A DNA stretch of 64,000 nucleotides from contig NZ_LYVJ01000003.1 of NCBI RefSeq assembly GCF_001676385.1, positions 124,001 to 188,000 on the forward strand, written 5' to 3'. The stretch comes from Stenotrophomonas maltophilia (GTDB lineage Bacteria > Pseudomonadota > Gammaproteobacteria > Xanthomonadales > Xanthomonadaceae). The position numbers were made by a program, and so were the translations under genes. Positions 1 to 9,782 of the stretch are shown piece by piece (positions within the stretch are counted from its first letter, which is position 1; each line of letters begins with the position of its first letter). Under the pieces are notes generated by a model that was given only the letters and a program-made list of their open reading frames with translations, ran no database searches and was not told the origin of the DNA.

Positions 1-74
1 CGGCTATGGCGGGCGGGGCGTGGGGGTCTTGTACCCGCCGGTTCCCAACATCCGGTTTTCGAGCCACGCTCTGC

Positions 75-96
75 CCGCCACCTTTATCGGTGGCGG
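75..96 (+). promoter_or_regulatory. Hairpin in the leader of the first gene
   Basis: An 8-bp perfect stem (CCGCCACC at 75-82, GGTGGCGG at 89-96) closes a six-base loop about 28 bases before the start codon at 124. It is probably a 5' leader structure. No U-tract follows it and no convincing promoter precedes it within the window, so its role is unknown. Confidence 0.3.
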
Positions 97-123
97 CTTC
101 TGCCTGCATGCACGGAGCCCGCC

Positions 124-480
124 ATGACCACACCACACTCCCCGCCCCCGCGCCCGATCCAGGGAGCGCCCTCGGCCGCACCAGCCCTGGATCCCAACAG
201 CCTCATCGCCATCCCGCACGCCATCGGCGCGGGTGCTGCCGCCGACGGACAGCCCTGGCCCGAGCGGCATCACCTGCGCAGCCGGCAGATGGCGTTGTCC
301 GACGCCGACTGCGCGCTCACCGGCCAACGCATCGTGCAGGAGATCCTGCTGGCGGCCGAGCGCACGCGCCAGAACGGCGCGCCGGAGCAGTACGTGGGCG
401 ACCGGGTGATGGAGGGGCTGGTGATGGCCGATCTGGCGCTGACCGCCTTCATCCACGAGCGGATGCGACCCAAGGACTGA
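124..480 (+). CDS. Hypothetical protein, 118 aa
   Basis: I do not recognise the family. The protein has a proline- and alanine-rich, probably disordered N-terminus (residues 1-45). A C-terminal half follows that should be helical, with a regular pattern of small and hydrophobic residues, ending in HERMRPKD. There is no signal peptide or membrane segment. The start was chosen at the ATG just after a GGAG-like ribosome binding site and a leader hairpin. Codon use is typical of the genome. It resembles the many small paralogous orphan proteins of Xanthomonadaceae, but that is an impression from composition only. Confidence 0.6.
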   Translation: MTTPHSPPPRPIQGAPSAAPALDPNSLIAIPHAIGAGAAADGQPWPERHHLRSRQMALSDADCALTGQRIVQEILLAAERTRQNGAPEQYVGDRVMEGLVMADLALTAFIHERMRPKD

Positions 481-525
481 GCGCGTTCATGGCGCGGAGC
501 TTTCTGCCGGTGTGCGGGGTGACGA

Positions 526-1014
526 ATGAAGATGGACGGCCTTGCCGCTGCGGTGATGTGCATCGCGGTGATCGGCGCGATGTGGGTGGAGTGGCCCGAG
601 CCCGTGGGCGACCAGGTGTGGGCTTACCAGAAGCTGCAGCCGGCCGATTACCGCCTGCTGCACAGTGATGCGCGCGGCTTTGTGACCGCGAAGGCCCACG
701 AAGGCTTTGAACTGCACGCGCGCCATGCCAGCGCAACGTCCTTTGAGGTCCGATGCAAGGGCGTTGTGGTGATGGACGTGGAGAACGCGCCCTCGCGTGT
801 ACTGATCCGCATGCCTGCCGATGCACGATGGCGGGCGCCGGCTATCGAGCGTCTGCGCATCAGCTTCGAGCGGTGGCTGGATCTGCACCAGAGCCAGGGG
901 CGATTGCTGGTGGAAAGTGCGGGGCCTTCGTGGGTTGAGGCGCGGTTTGGGCGCTTCAATGGGGCGATGCCTGATGAGCAGCGGTGTCTATCTGGGGCGC
1001 CGCACCGCGATTGA
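526..1014 (+). CDS. Hypothetical protein with N-terminal membrane anchor, 162 aa
   Basis: This is an unrecognised protein. Residues 4-20 form one hydrophobic segment (LAAAVMCIAVIGAMWVEW) that would act as a signal anchor or uncleaved signal. The remainder is soluble and would face the periplasm. Strong G/C third-position bias across the whole frame supports real coding. It follows the previous gene by 45 bases on the same strand, so the two may be cotranscribed. No catalytic motif is visible, and no function is proposed. Confidence 0.55.
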   Translation: MKMDGLAAAVMCIAVIGAMWVEWPEPVGDQVWAYQKLQPADYRLLHSDARGFVTAKAHEGFELHARHASATSFEVRCKGVVVMDVENAPSRVLIRMPADARWRAPAIERLRISFERWLDLHQSQGRLLVESAGPSWVEARFGRFNGAMPDEQRCLSGAPHRD

Positions 1015-1227
1015 CGAGAATCCCCCTGACCGGCCGTCCATAACACGACGCCACCCGACGTCCCCCCGTCCTGAGTTGCCCCGTACTGATCGATGAAGCG
1101 CTGATCTTATCGGTGGTTCGGAACTCCGAAGCGACGTCAGGGTCGGAGGCGATCAGCACCTCCAACCGGCAGTGGGATCCAGGCAACTACGCCGTACCAG
1201 TCTTGGGACATTCACGGCCGCCTCAAC

Positions 1228-1767
1228 TTAGTCCGGCTTGCGCTCTTCACTTGAGAAAACGCCATTGCCTCGCTCGAGCAAGAACACCGACTCCGGAATA
1301 GCGCTATTGCCGATGTTCCTGACTCTAACGCCGATCACTCCCCTTTTTCTATCGAAGTAGAAGGAGTTGGCGTGGACGCCATCCCTTTCCACATCCACCT
1401 TCAGAACTTCGCGATCATCGGCCAGCATGGGAATGGAGAGGATCTCTACCACGGCGAAGGTAAACTGACCCTCCTTGTACCTGTCACCAACCTTCCCTCC
1501 ATCAGGCACCTTGTAGAGCGCCATGAAGTCAACCTTAAGGCAGTCCGAGGAACCGCCAGTTTGACAAGGCTCAAGATTGCCGAACTCGTTGCCGTACCCA
1601 AAAAGACCTTTCTCACGAAGTATGGTCAACCTGGAATCGACCCCATTTGCTGAGTACCGCATATCTGGCGCGTAGTTTATGTATAGGACATCATCCGCCC
1701 TGGAAGGGATACTTACCACCATGGTGGCCAACGCAACTGCTGTGGCCAGTAGTCTCAGCTTCATCAT
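1228..1767 (-). CDS. Secreted hypothetical protein, paralogue of 12350-12928
   Basis: The product is 179 aa with a clear Sec signal peptide (MMKLRLLATAVALATMVV..., cleavage near residue 24 after SRA). The mature chain begins DDVLYINYAPDMRYSANGVD and carries two cysteines (LEPC and DCLK) that could form a disulfide. The gene at 12350-12928, in the same orientation, encodes a close homologue throughout the mature region. The start was set at the ATG at 1767, preceded by GAAGGGG. The frame stays open upstream to 1917, and part of that upstream stretch (RVAE..DR.E) is also similar in the paralogue, so a longer N-terminus is not excluded. I do not recognise the family. A periplasmic or secreted role is inferred from the signal peptide only. 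Confidence 0.7.
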   Translation of the reverse strand: MMKLRLLATAVALATMVVSIPSRADDVLYINYAPDMRYSANGVDSRLTILREKGLFGYGNEFGNLEPCQTGGSSDCLKVDFMALYKVPDGGKVGDRYKEGQFTFAVVEILSIPMLADDREVLKVDVERDGVHANSFYFDRKRGVIGVRVRNIGNSAIPESVFLLERGNGVFSSEERKPD

Positions 1768-2232
1768 CGCCCCTTCGGTCCTATCCTTACGTTCCGCGAC
1801 GCGTACTCCATGATCAGGTTGAAGTATTCGCTCGCGTTTCACGGAAATCCCCCTCATCCAAGGCTCGGTCTTGCCAGACGGTTTCATACCCTCCGGCAGC
1901 TGGCTCTCAGCGCCCACAATCTGACCCGATAGATCGCCTCTCCGGATTCATTGCTCACACCCACGCGCAGACCGGACGACGAAGGGCAACCAATGAAAGA
2001 GAGGAACCCAGCCCACGGCGGAATCGACTTTCGCATACCCACTTCTCTGCGTCATAGCTGAGCAAGTCTTCTGCGCCCCCACCTTGGCGCGCATGGAGCC
2101 ACTATATCGCCCTCCAACTTCGCTGTTGAACACGCCTTTCCAGAATCCCCCTAGCCACGCCACCAGCAATTCCCGATAGCCCCCGCAGAACAGCTGCCAC
2201 AGCATCAAGCGCCCCTCTACAGGAAACCACAC
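1768..2232. other. Intergenic region between the secreted-protein gene and comM
   Basis: This gap of 465 bases separates the divergent starts of the secreted-protein gene and comM. Short open frames run through it on both strands but none has a ribosome binding site or coding-like codon use. The comM side ends in ACAGGAAACC just before its ATG, which is a good ribosome binding site. I see no repeat, RNA gene or strong terminator here. Promoters for both flanking genes should lie in it. Confidence 0.4.
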
Positions 2233-3762
2233 ATGAGCCTGGCGCTGGTCCACAGCCGCGCCCGCGCCGGGGTCGATGCCCCGCTGGTGCGGGTGGAAGT
2301 GCATCTCTCTGGTGGCCTGCCTGCCACCCAGATTGTCGGACTGGCCGAGACCAGCGTGCGCGAATCGCGCGAGCGCGTGCGTGCCGCCCTGCTCTGCGCC
2401 CGCTTCGACTTTCCGCAGCGGCGCATCACACTCAACCTCGCGCCTGCCGACCTGCCCAAGGAAGGTGGGCGTTACGATCTGGCCATCGCGCTGGGCATTC
2501 TGGCGGCCAGTGGCCAGGTTGATCCGCAGTCGCTGCTGCAGTATGAGTTCCTGGGCGAGCTGGGCCTGACCGGTGAACTACGGCCGGTGGCGGGCGCGCT
2601 ACCCGCTGCGATCGCGGCCGCTGAGGCCGGGCGCATCCTGGTGGTGCCGCCGGGCAATGCCGCCGAGGCGGCGCTGGCCGAGCACGCTGATGTGCGTGTA
2701 GCGCGCACGTTGCTGGAGTGCTGCGCCGGGCTGGGCAATCCGCGCCTGCTGCCACCCGTGGAGCGCGTGGATACGACACCGTTGCCACTGCCCGATCTGG
2801 CCGACGTGCGCGGGCAGGCGCATGCGCGGCGCGCGTTGGAGGTGGCCGCCGCCGGTGGGCACCATCTGTTGTTGATCGGTAGCCCTGGCTGTGGCAAGAC
2901 GCTGCTGGCCTCGCGTCTGCCCAGCCTGTTGCCGGACACCGAGGAAGCTGAGGCCTTGCAACTGGCCGCGATTGCTTCGGTGAGCGGTGAGGGGCTGGAC
3001 CCGCGGCGTTGGCGGCAACGGCCGTTCCGCTCTCCCCACCACAGTGCGAGTGCGGCGGCGCTGGTGGGCGGCGGCAATCCGCCCTGTCCCGGCGAGATCT
3101 CGCTGGCCCATCACGGCGTGCTGTTTCTGGACGAGCTTCCTGAGTGGAATCGCAGCGCACTGGAAACCCTGCGCGAGCCGCTGGAATCCGGCCACATCCG
3201 CATCGCCCGCGCGGCGCGCAGCGTGCAGTATCCCGCGCGATTCCAGCTGGTGGCTGCGATGAACCCCTGCCCATGCGGTTGGGCTGGCGACCGCAGCAAC
3301 CGCTGCCTGTGCAGTGATGAGCGCATCAACCGCTACCGCGCACGCGTGTCCGGTCCGTTGCTGGACCGCATCGACCTGCATATCAGCGTTACGCGCATGG
3401 ATGCGGTGGAACTACGGGAGAGCACGCCGCTGGGCGAGCCCAGCGCAGCGGTGCGTGCACGGGTGGAAGCCGCCCATGCCCGGCAGCAGGCGCGTGGTGG
3501 GCTCAATGCCCATCTGCCGCCGGTGGCGCTGCGGGCCTGTACCCGACTGAGCGAGGGCGATCAGGACATGCTTGAACAGGCCATCGAGCGCCTGCAGCTG
3601 TCCGCACGGGCAATGCACCGGATTCTGCGGGTGGCACGCACGATTGCCGATCTTGCCGGCAGTGATCGCATCGAGACCGCGCACCTGGCCGAGGCAATTG
3701 GCTACCGGCAGTTGGACCGGGGAGCATCCGCCGGCGGCGGCCGCTCGACGCCCGGACTGTAA
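2233..3762 (+). CDS. comM: YifB/ComM family Mg-chelatase-like AAA+ ATPase
   Basis: The protein has 509 aa, the usual length. The N-terminal ChlI-like domain (residues 1-170) carries the typical VGLAETSVRESRERV stretch. The AAA+ module follows, with Walker A GSPGCGKT at 216-223 and Walker B VLFLDE ending at D300-E301. A cysteine cluster around residues 343-365 (MNPCPCG, then CLCS) and the C-terminal Mg-chelatase helical domain complete it. ComM is a hexameric helicase that promotes branch migration when incoming single-stranded DNA is integrated during natural transformation. The gene stands alone, with its own ribosome binding site. It lies immediately upstream of the RHS toxin locus. The family assignment is firm; the transformation role is from known homologues. 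Confidence 0.95.
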   Translation: MSLALVHSRARAGVDAPLVRVEVHLSGGLPATQIVGLAETSVRESRERVRAALLCARFDFPQRRITLNLAPADLPKEGGRYDLAIALGILAASGQVDPQSLLQYEFLGELGLTGELRPVAGALPAAIAAAEAGRILVVPPGNAAEAALAEHADVRVARTLLECCAGLGNPRLLPPVERVDTTPLPLPDLADVRGQAHARRALEVAAAGGHHLLLIGSPGCGKTLLASRLPSLLPDTEEAEALQLAAIASVSGEGLDPRRWRQRPFRSPHHSASAAALVGGGNPPCPGEISLAHHGVLFLDELPEWNRSALETLREPLESGHIRIARAARSVQYPARFQLVAAMNPCPCGWAGDRSNRCLCSDERINRYRARVSGPLLDRIDLHISVTRMDAVELRESTPLGEPSAAVRARVEAAHARQQARGGLNAHLPPVALRACTRLSEGDQDMLEQAIERLQLSARAMHRILRVARTIADLAGSDRIETAHLAEAIGYRQLDRGASAGGGRSTPGL

Positions 3763-3856
3763 TGCCGGCCGCCAGAGCCCGGCCGATCACACCGACGCCA
3801 CGCCTCGCCCCCATGGACGCCGGTAGTTACCGCCGAAACAGGGGTGCGGGGGTTGA

Positions 3857-3886
3857 TTGACTCACACGAAATACTGTGGCGATACT
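3857..3886 (+). promoter_or_regulatory. Possible sigma70 promoter for the RHS locus
   Basis: TTGACT at 3857-3862 and GATACT at 3881-3886 are separated by 18 bases, giving five and four matches to the -35 and -10 consensus. The predicted transcript would have a leader of about 155 bases before the RHS start at 4048. This is the best promoter candidate between comM and the RHS genes. Confidence 0.35.
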
Positions 3887-4047
3887 GCGCCCGATGCGTT
3901 TGGGGAAGAGCGCATGCTGCAACAGCGAATACCCGGACGGAGCTCACTTACTCGAGCTCCTTGTGAATGCACGTCGTTTTGCTTGCCTTGGTTCCGCTGC
4001 CTTCGGCATTATGGGCCAGGGCCCCATGCGTCTTCAATGGAGTGATC

Positions 4048-6765
4048 ATGCTTCTGCGGAGCTTTGCCCTCGTCGCTGTTTTGGTGCCCGCCGTGTGCAC
4101 CGCCCAGGAGTTTCGTTATCCTTGGGAGGAGTACGACAAGCTGATCAAGCGGCAAGTCGATCTCACCACTATGGACGCCGGCTTGTTTGGCGACAGCGTG
4201 GACCTGTATTCCGGTGCGCTCGGATTTTCCGCCATCGACATGGTCCTGCCCGGCGTGGGTATACCAATCGAGGTATCCCGCACGATGTCGGTTGGCAACA
4301 GAGCCGATTACCGATACGACGACCTGCCCATGGCTGACTGGAATCTGGAATTGCCGCGCCTGTCCGGTGTATTTCTCGCCAGTACCGGCTGGGCCAGTCC
4401 CTGCAGCAACAATGGAACGGGTGCACCGCCCCCAGGCACCGTCGGCGGCCGCACGTTCCGCTCTTCCGACTATTGGCAGGGTAATCGTCTGATACTGCCC
4501 GGTCGTGGCAGCCAGGAAATGCTGGTGGCGGAGACCAACAACGTTCCCCGGCCTGCTGCGGGTGGTCCGTATCCATGGTTGACCCAGGACCTTACCTGGT
4601 TCTCCTGCAAGTCAGCGCGACAGAACAGTGCCGGCGAGGGCTTCATCGCGCACACGCCTGACGGTAGGCGCTACACATTCGACTGGGAGGCAGGCTTCTT
4701 CGAGCCGGCGGTAGCCTCATCCAATACACTGGCGACCATCACCGCACCGCGCCGTCGTGCCGAGCTGTATGCCACCCGGGTCGAGGATCGTTTTGGGAAC
4801 TGGGTGACCTACCGTTACAACAATGCTGCCAATGCACCCGTGCGCCTGGAAGCAATCACTGCCAGCGATGGCAGGTCCGTGTCCATCAGTTATAACGCAC
4901 AGGGGCACATCGAACATATCAGCAACGGAGTGCAGACGTGGCGGTACCGCTATACCTATCCCGCTGCGGGCATCGGCACTCTGGTCGGCGTCGATCTACC
5001 TGATGGGAGCAGCTGGTCGATCGACGCTTACGCTATGAGTCATCTTGAATTCCAATACGAGCGCTCCTCGGCCCCTGAGGACATTCTGAGAACTTGCGGA
5101 TATCCCGGCCACATGGTCAACGAGCCCGGCGCAACGGCGCAGATCGTGCATCCTTCCGGTGCAGTGGGCCAATTCACCGTGGGCTATGGTCTGCGCGGCA
5201 GAAGCAATGTGCCCATGGTGTGCAACGGCTATTCCACACCCGACAACAATCCCAACGATGACGTTGCCCAGTATCCGCTGGCCTACCACAGCGCAGTGCT
5301 GCGCAAGAAGGTGCTTTCCGGCCCTGGAGTAGAACCCGCCGAATGGAACTACAGCTACGGCGGCACCATTTCTTGGGCACCGGGCACCGGTCCAACATGC
5401 ACCAGTGGTGACTGTGCCGCAGCACGTTGCCTGGATGACAGCTGCGCGGGCACCGCCGTTACCACGGTCACCGAACCGGAAGGCCGTTGGATGAGGTACA
5501 CCTACGGCAACAGCTATCGCTACAACGAAGGCAAGCTGCTCAGCGTAGAGCAGGGAGGCGGCCCTCAGCAGGTCCTGCAGATCACCCGGCAACGCTACCA
5601 GTGGCCACTGCCCGCAACGCAGTTCGCCACTCGCTTGGGCAGCACACAGCAGCCCCGGACTGCCGGCTATACGGCCGAGTACCTCCGGCCCGTCATTGAG
5701 ACAACCATCTCGCGTGATGGCGTGACCTTCCGCAGCAGCCATACATCTCTGGATGGACATGGCCGACCTTTGACCACGGTGGCCAACAGCAGCTTGGGGT
5801 ACCAGCGTACCGAAGCACTGCAGTATTACGATGACGCGAGCCGCTGGGTGCTCGGACAGATCGCGAGGCGCATCAATGCCGAGACCGGTGCGGAGATAGA
5901 ACGCACCATCTTCGATGTGAACACCGCCTTGCCGGTGGAGCAGTACAGGTTCAACCAGCGCCAGATGCAACTGGTTTACTACACCGACGGTCAGGTCGAG
6001 AGCGTGACCGACGGCAACGGCAACATCACTATCGCCTCGAACTGGTTCCGTGGCATACCGCAGGTTATAGGCCATGCCGATGGCACTACCGAATCCGCAA
6101 CCGTGGATCCACTTGGCCGCGTCACCCGCACCACCGATGAGAACGGCTTCAGCACTACCTATTCCTATGACGCGATGGGCCGTCTGTCCGGACAGACCTA
6201 CCCGGAAGGCGATGTGGTGGCCTGGAATCCGGTTTCACGGATATTCGAGCGCGCGGGCGCAGAGTACGGCCTGCCAGCGGGTCACTGGCGTATGACCGAG
6301 ACCGAGGGAAATCGACGCAGACGCGTGCATTTCGACGCATTCTGGCGACCAGTGCTGGAGGAAGAGCAGGATGTGGGCGATGCGCAGACAGCGACCCAGG
6401 TGGTGAAACGTTACGATCGGCTGGGTCGCAGGGTCTTCGTTTCCTACCCCACACGCGGCGTAGGCGATGTGCGTGGCTCGCTTGCAGGGATAACCACCCG
6501 CTATGACAGCCTGGACCGTGTCGTGCAGACTCTGCAGGATTCGGAACAGGGCGAATTGACAACGACCGTCAACTACCTCGCCGGCTTCCAACGCGAAACG
6601 ATCAATCCACGTGGATTTTCTACCCGTGAGCAGTTCCAGGCGTGGGACACCCCGGACCAGAGCCTGCCCACCCGCATCGATGCACCGCAGGGCGTCTCCA
6701 CGCTGATCACTCGGAACGTCTTCGGCAAACCCATCGAAATTTCCCGCTCCGGCCCGGACCGCTGA
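4048..6765 (+). CDS. RHS/YD-repeat protein, N-terminal half of a split RHS
   Basis: The 905-aa product begins with a Sec signal peptide (MLLRSFALVAVLVPAVCTAQ). It then carries a long series of YD/RHS repeats recognisable by motifs such as FGNWVTYRYN, DGNGNITIASNW, DPLGRVTRTTDENG and YSYDAMGRLSGQTYPEG. It stops after RNVFGKPIEIS, a segment that in full-length RHS proteins is followed directly by more repeats. It has no RHS core, cleavage site or toxin tip; these lie in the next gene, 11 bases downstream. Together the two products would build the hollow beta-cocoon that encloses a toxin. The ATG at 4048 was chosen because it has a GGAG site and starts the signal peptide; the frame is open further upstream. 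Codon use is less GC-biased than in comM. Confidence 0.85.
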   Translation: MLLRSFALVAVLVPAVCTAQEFRYPWEEYDKLIKRQVDLTTMDAGLFGDSVDLYSGALGFSAIDMVLPGVGIPIEVSRTMSVGNRADYRYDDLPMADWNLELPRLSGVFLASTGWASPCSNNGTGAPPPGTVGGRTFRSSDYWQGNRLILPGRGSQEMLVAETNNVPRPAAGGPYPWLTQDLTWFSCKSARQNSAGEGFIAHTPDGRRYTFDWEAGFFEPAVASSNTLATITAPRRRAELYATRVEDRFGNWVTYRYNNAANAPVRLEAITASDGRSVSISYNAQGHIEHISNGVQTWRYRYTYPAAGIGTLVGVDLPDGSSWSIDAYAMSHLEFQYERSSAPEDILRTCGYPGHMVNEPGATAQIVHPSGAVGQFTVGYGLRGRSNVPMVCNGYSTPDNNPNDDVAQYPLAYHSAVLRKKVLSGPGVEPAEWNYSYGGTISWAPGTGPTCTSGDCAAARCLDDSCAGTAVTTVTEPEGRWMRYTYGNSYRYNEGKLLSVEQGGGPQQVLQITRQRYQWPLPATQFATRLGSTQQPRTAGYTAEYLRPVIETTISRDGVTFRSSHTSLDGHGRPLTTVANSSLGYQRTEALQYYDDASRWVLGQIARRINAETGAEIERTIFDVNTALPVEQYRFNQRQMQLVYYTDGQVESVTDGNGNITIASNWFRGIPQVIGHADGTTESATVDPLGRVTRTTDENGFSTTYSYDAMGRLSGQTYPEGDVVAWNPVSRIFERAGAEYGLPAGHWRMTETEGNRRRRVHFDAFWRPVLEEEQDVGDAQTATQVVKRYDRLGRRVFVSYPTRGVGDVRGSLAGITTRYDSLDRVVQTLQDSEQGELTTTVNYLAGFQRETINPRGFSTREQFQAWDTPDQSLPTRIDAPQGVSTLITRNVFGKPIEISRSGPDR

Positions 6766-6776
6766 ACAAGCGAAGA

Positions 6777-9700
6777 ATGAGTGGCATGCACATGATTCTC
6801 CTGCGCCTTATCGTTCTCGCGTCGGTGCTAGTTGCCCCGCTGTCCAGAGCACAATCGAACCCCTACGTTAGCGTCAGCTTCGGCTCACCGGTCAACGGGG
6901 CTGTCTACCAGGCACCAGCTACGGTCACCGCCACGGCTTCGGCTTTTACCATTGATGATGGCGTGTACGTCAGCCAGCTGCAGATCCTGCAGGGCACCCA
7001 GGTGCTGGCGTCCACCAACCGCGACAGTACACTCAGCTACACACTGAGCAGCCTGGGACCAGGCAGCTACACGCTGCGTGCATCCGCTCGATCCAACCTC
7101 GGCGGCACCTCCAGCAAATCCGTGAGTTTCACCGTTGTCCAACCGGGAGATCGGCCGCCGGTGATCTCGCTCAATCCGGCCACTGGCCAGCCCTTCATCG
7201 GCCCGGCCCAAGTGAACCTGAGTGCCACGGCCAGTGACCCGGACGGCCAGGTCGTACGCGTGGACTACCATGCCAACGGCACCTTCATCGGCAGCAGTAC
7301 AAGTGCTGGCTTCGGCCTCACCTGGGCCAATGTTGCACCGGGCAGCCATTCAGTGACCGGCACGGCCACAGACAACAATGGCAAGAGTACGACTTCCGCA
7401 CCGATCACTGTGGTGGTGGAACAGTCGGTCATCCGCGGCAACATCGACGGCATTACACAGGACGCGAGCGGCAGGTATTTTCTCAGGGGCTGGGCATGCT
7501 CCAGTGGATACTCGGCGCCGATCTACGTGCACGTCTATGTCAATGGTTCTTATGGAACCGGATCTTTCTGGAAAGCACTGCCGGCCAACCAAGCCAGCGA
7601 TCCCAGCGTGGCGGCCGCGTGCCAGAGCACGGGCGGCCAGCATCGCTTCAGCGTTGAGGTGGATGACGGCTTGCGTGCAAGCCATGCCAACCAGCTCGTC
7701 TACGTGCACGGTATATCTCCAGCCGGCGCAGAAAACGCCTTGTTGGCGAACTCAGGTTTGCATCGGGTGCCACCACCGCTGAATCTGTCACGGCGCTACG
7801 TGTATGACGCGCAACAGCGCCTGTGCAAGGTGATCGAACCGGAAACCGGTTCGACGGTGATGGAATATGACGCGTCCGGCAACTTGGTCTGGAGTGCCTC
7901 CGGCCTGAACCTTCCTGACCCAAATTCATGTGATCGCGCAGCCGCCGAAGCCAGCGGTAGCGTTGTCAGGCGCACTTATGACGCGCGCAACCGGCTGGCG
8001 CGCCTGACATTCCCTGATAGCTTGGGCAATCAGGTGTGGAGCTATACACCTGATGGCCTGCCATCGCAGGTGACCACTTCGAACGATGCTGGGTCACTGA
8101 CCCACAACCACTACGCCTATAACAAGCGCCGCCTGTTGACAGCCGAACGCCTGGAGCAACCAGGTGTGTACGACGGCACAATCACGTACACCTACAGCGC
8201 CAATGGCCACGTAGCTGGTCAGGGTTGGCCCAGCGGATTGCTGGCTGATTACGCTCCGAATGCTCTCGGCCAGCCCACCGGTGTGGGAAGTTTTGCCAGC
8301 AATGTGCGCTATTTCCCAAATGGCGCCATCAGTCAGTTCACCTACGGCAATGGCATAGTTCATTCGCTGCGACAGAACACGCGGCAACTGCCGGCGCGCA
8401 GCACGGACGCAGGCGTTATCGACTTCGATATCCGCTACGACGCCAATGGCAATGTCAGCGATGTCTATGATGTAGCGCTCGGTGCTGACTACGACCGACA
8501 CATGACCTATGACCATCTGGACCGCCTCGTATCTGCTGGTTCGAGCCACTTTGGCGGCGACCACTGGCATCGCTTCGGCTACGACGCATTGGATAACTTG
8601 CGGAGCTGGACGCTGGCCGGAGTCAAGGATCACCACTATTGGTACGATGCGAACAACCGGTTGACCAATGTGCGGGACAGCCTCGGCAACACGGTCACAG
8701 GCCTAGCCTATGACGTCCAGGGCAACCTAAAGGTCAAGAACGGCCAAGGGTATGCATTCGACCATGGCAACCGGCTGCGGGGCGTAGATGGCCTGGAGAG
8801 CTACCGATACGATGCTCATGGCCTGCGCATCCTCGCCCATGTGCCGGGCTCGGGCAACGTCTTGTCACAGTATGCCCAAGATGGACGCTTGGTTTTCCAG
8901 AGCGACGAGCGCCAAGGCGTTAACCGGGATTTCGTGCACCTTGGCGGCAGCCTGATCGCCAGACGCGAGCACAGGAACGGCATCGCTACCACAACCTACC
9001 TGCACACCGATGCGCTGGGCAGCCCCGTAGCCAGCACCGACCAGTCCGGACAAGTAAAGGAGCGGACGTACTACGAGCCTTTTGGCGCGGCCATCGGCAA
9101 GGTGGTGGATGGACCGGGGTACACCGGACATGTCATGGATGGCATCACTGGCTTGACGTACATGCAGCAGCGCTATTATGACCCGACTATCGGTAGGTTC
9201 TTAAGCGTTGATCCTGTCACGGCTTATGAAAAGCCGATGACGAACTTCAACCGATACATGTACGCCCTAAACAACCCCTACAAGTTCACTGATCCGGATG
9301 GACGTGATGTCGTCTTCTCGGTCGACCCGAATGGTGCGGGTGGCAATGGTCATACGAGCCTCTATTTCCAAGATGGGAAAGGCAATTGGTACCAGTACGA
9401 CCAAGGCGCCGCTGGGGATGGCGGTTCGAGCGGGGATTACGGGTTTGTTTCAGGTCGTAGCACGCAGGCAGGCGTTAGCATCCAGCCTGTCGATTCAAAG
9501 GCTGTCCCGGCGGATGGGCTAAGGATTAGTACAACATCTAAGCAAGATGCAAAAATTGCCGATAGCGCTGTGAAGAGTGCAGACGCCCACAACTCTGGGA
9601 AGACCGAATACAACTTGTATAGCAACAACTGCACCGATGCCGCCGTGGATGTCGTCAATGGATCTGGCGCTGGAATTACCGTGTCAAACCCCGCTACTAC

Positions 9701-9782
9701 GGTGAAGCCAAACTCGTGGATGTCTGAAGTGAAGAACGATAAAAACGCAGTCAAGATCGAAAACCCGGACAAAAAACGATGA
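6777..9782 (+). CDS. RHS protein C-terminal half with Ig-like domains and a toxin tip
   Basis: The 1001-aa product starts with its own signal peptide (residues 1-25). Two Ig-like beta domains follow (about 27-125 and 126-216), then a domain of unknown name at 217-325 (GNIDGITQ..., FLRGWACSS, VYVHGIS). RHS repeats resume at about 340. The conserved RHS core (TYMQQRYYDP, GRFLSVDP, NPYKFTDPDG) ends at residue 842. The variable tip (843-1001) holds NGHTSLYF with His859 and YNLYSNNCTD with Cys952. His before Cys is the order of circularly permuted NlpC/P60 (YiiX-like) hydrolases, so the toxin may cleave peptidoglycan or lipid; this is inference. Alternative starts are at 6786 and 6792. The immunity gene overlaps its end by 4 bases. 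Confidence 0.85.
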   Translation: MSGMHMILLRLIVLASVLVAPLSRAQSNPYVSVSFGSPVNGAVYQAPATVTATASAFTIDDGVYVSQLQILQGTQVLASTNRDSTLSYTLSSLGPGSYTLRASARSNLGGTSSKSVSFTVVQPGDRPPVISLNPATGQPFIGPAQVNLSATASDPDGQVVRVDYHANGTFIGSSTSAGFGLTWANVAPGSHSVTGTATDNNGKSTTSAPITVVVEQSVIRGNIDGITQDASGRYFLRGWACSSGYSAPIYVHVYVNGSYGTGSFWKALPANQASDPSVAAACQSTGGQHRFSVEVDDGLRASHANQLVYVHGISPAGAENALLANSGLHRVPPPLNLSRRYVYDAQQRLCKVIEPETGSTVMEYDASGNLVWSASGLNLPDPNSCDRAAAEASGSVVRRTYDARNRLARLTFPDSLGNQVWSYTPDGLPSQVTTSNDAGSLTHNHYAYNKRRLLTAERLEQPGVYDGTITYTYSANGHVAGQGWPSGLLADYAPNALGQPTGVGSFASNVRYFPNGAISQFTYGNGIVHSLRQNTRQLPARSTDAGVIDFDIRYDANGNVSDVYDVALGADYDRHMTYDHLDRLVSAGSSHFGGDHWHRFGYDALDNLRSWTLAGVKDHHYWYDANNRLTNVRDSLGNTVTGLAYDVQGNLKVKNGQGYAFDHGNRLRGVDGLESYRYDAHGLRILAHVPGSGNVLSQYAQDGRLVFQSDERQGVNRDFVHLGGSLIARREHRNGIATTTYLHTDALGSPVASTDQSGQVKERTYYEPFGAAIGKVVDGPGYTGHVMDGITGLTYMQQRYYDPTIGRFLSVDPVTAYEKPMTNFNRYMYALNNPYKFTDPDGRDVVFSVDPNGAGGNGHTSLYFQDGKGNWYQYDQGAAGDGGSSGDYGFVSGRSTQAGVSIQPVDSKAVPADGLRISTTSKQDAKIADSAVKSADAHNSGKTEYNLYSNNCTDAAVDVVNGSGAGITVSNPATTVKPNSWMSEVKNDKNAVKIENPDKKR

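Noticed and set aside
956..1186. 76-codon minus-strand frame between the second and third genes
   Set aside because: No ribosome binding site, no recognised family, and it overlaps the end of the plus-strand gene in antisense. It could be a remnant but cannot be supported.
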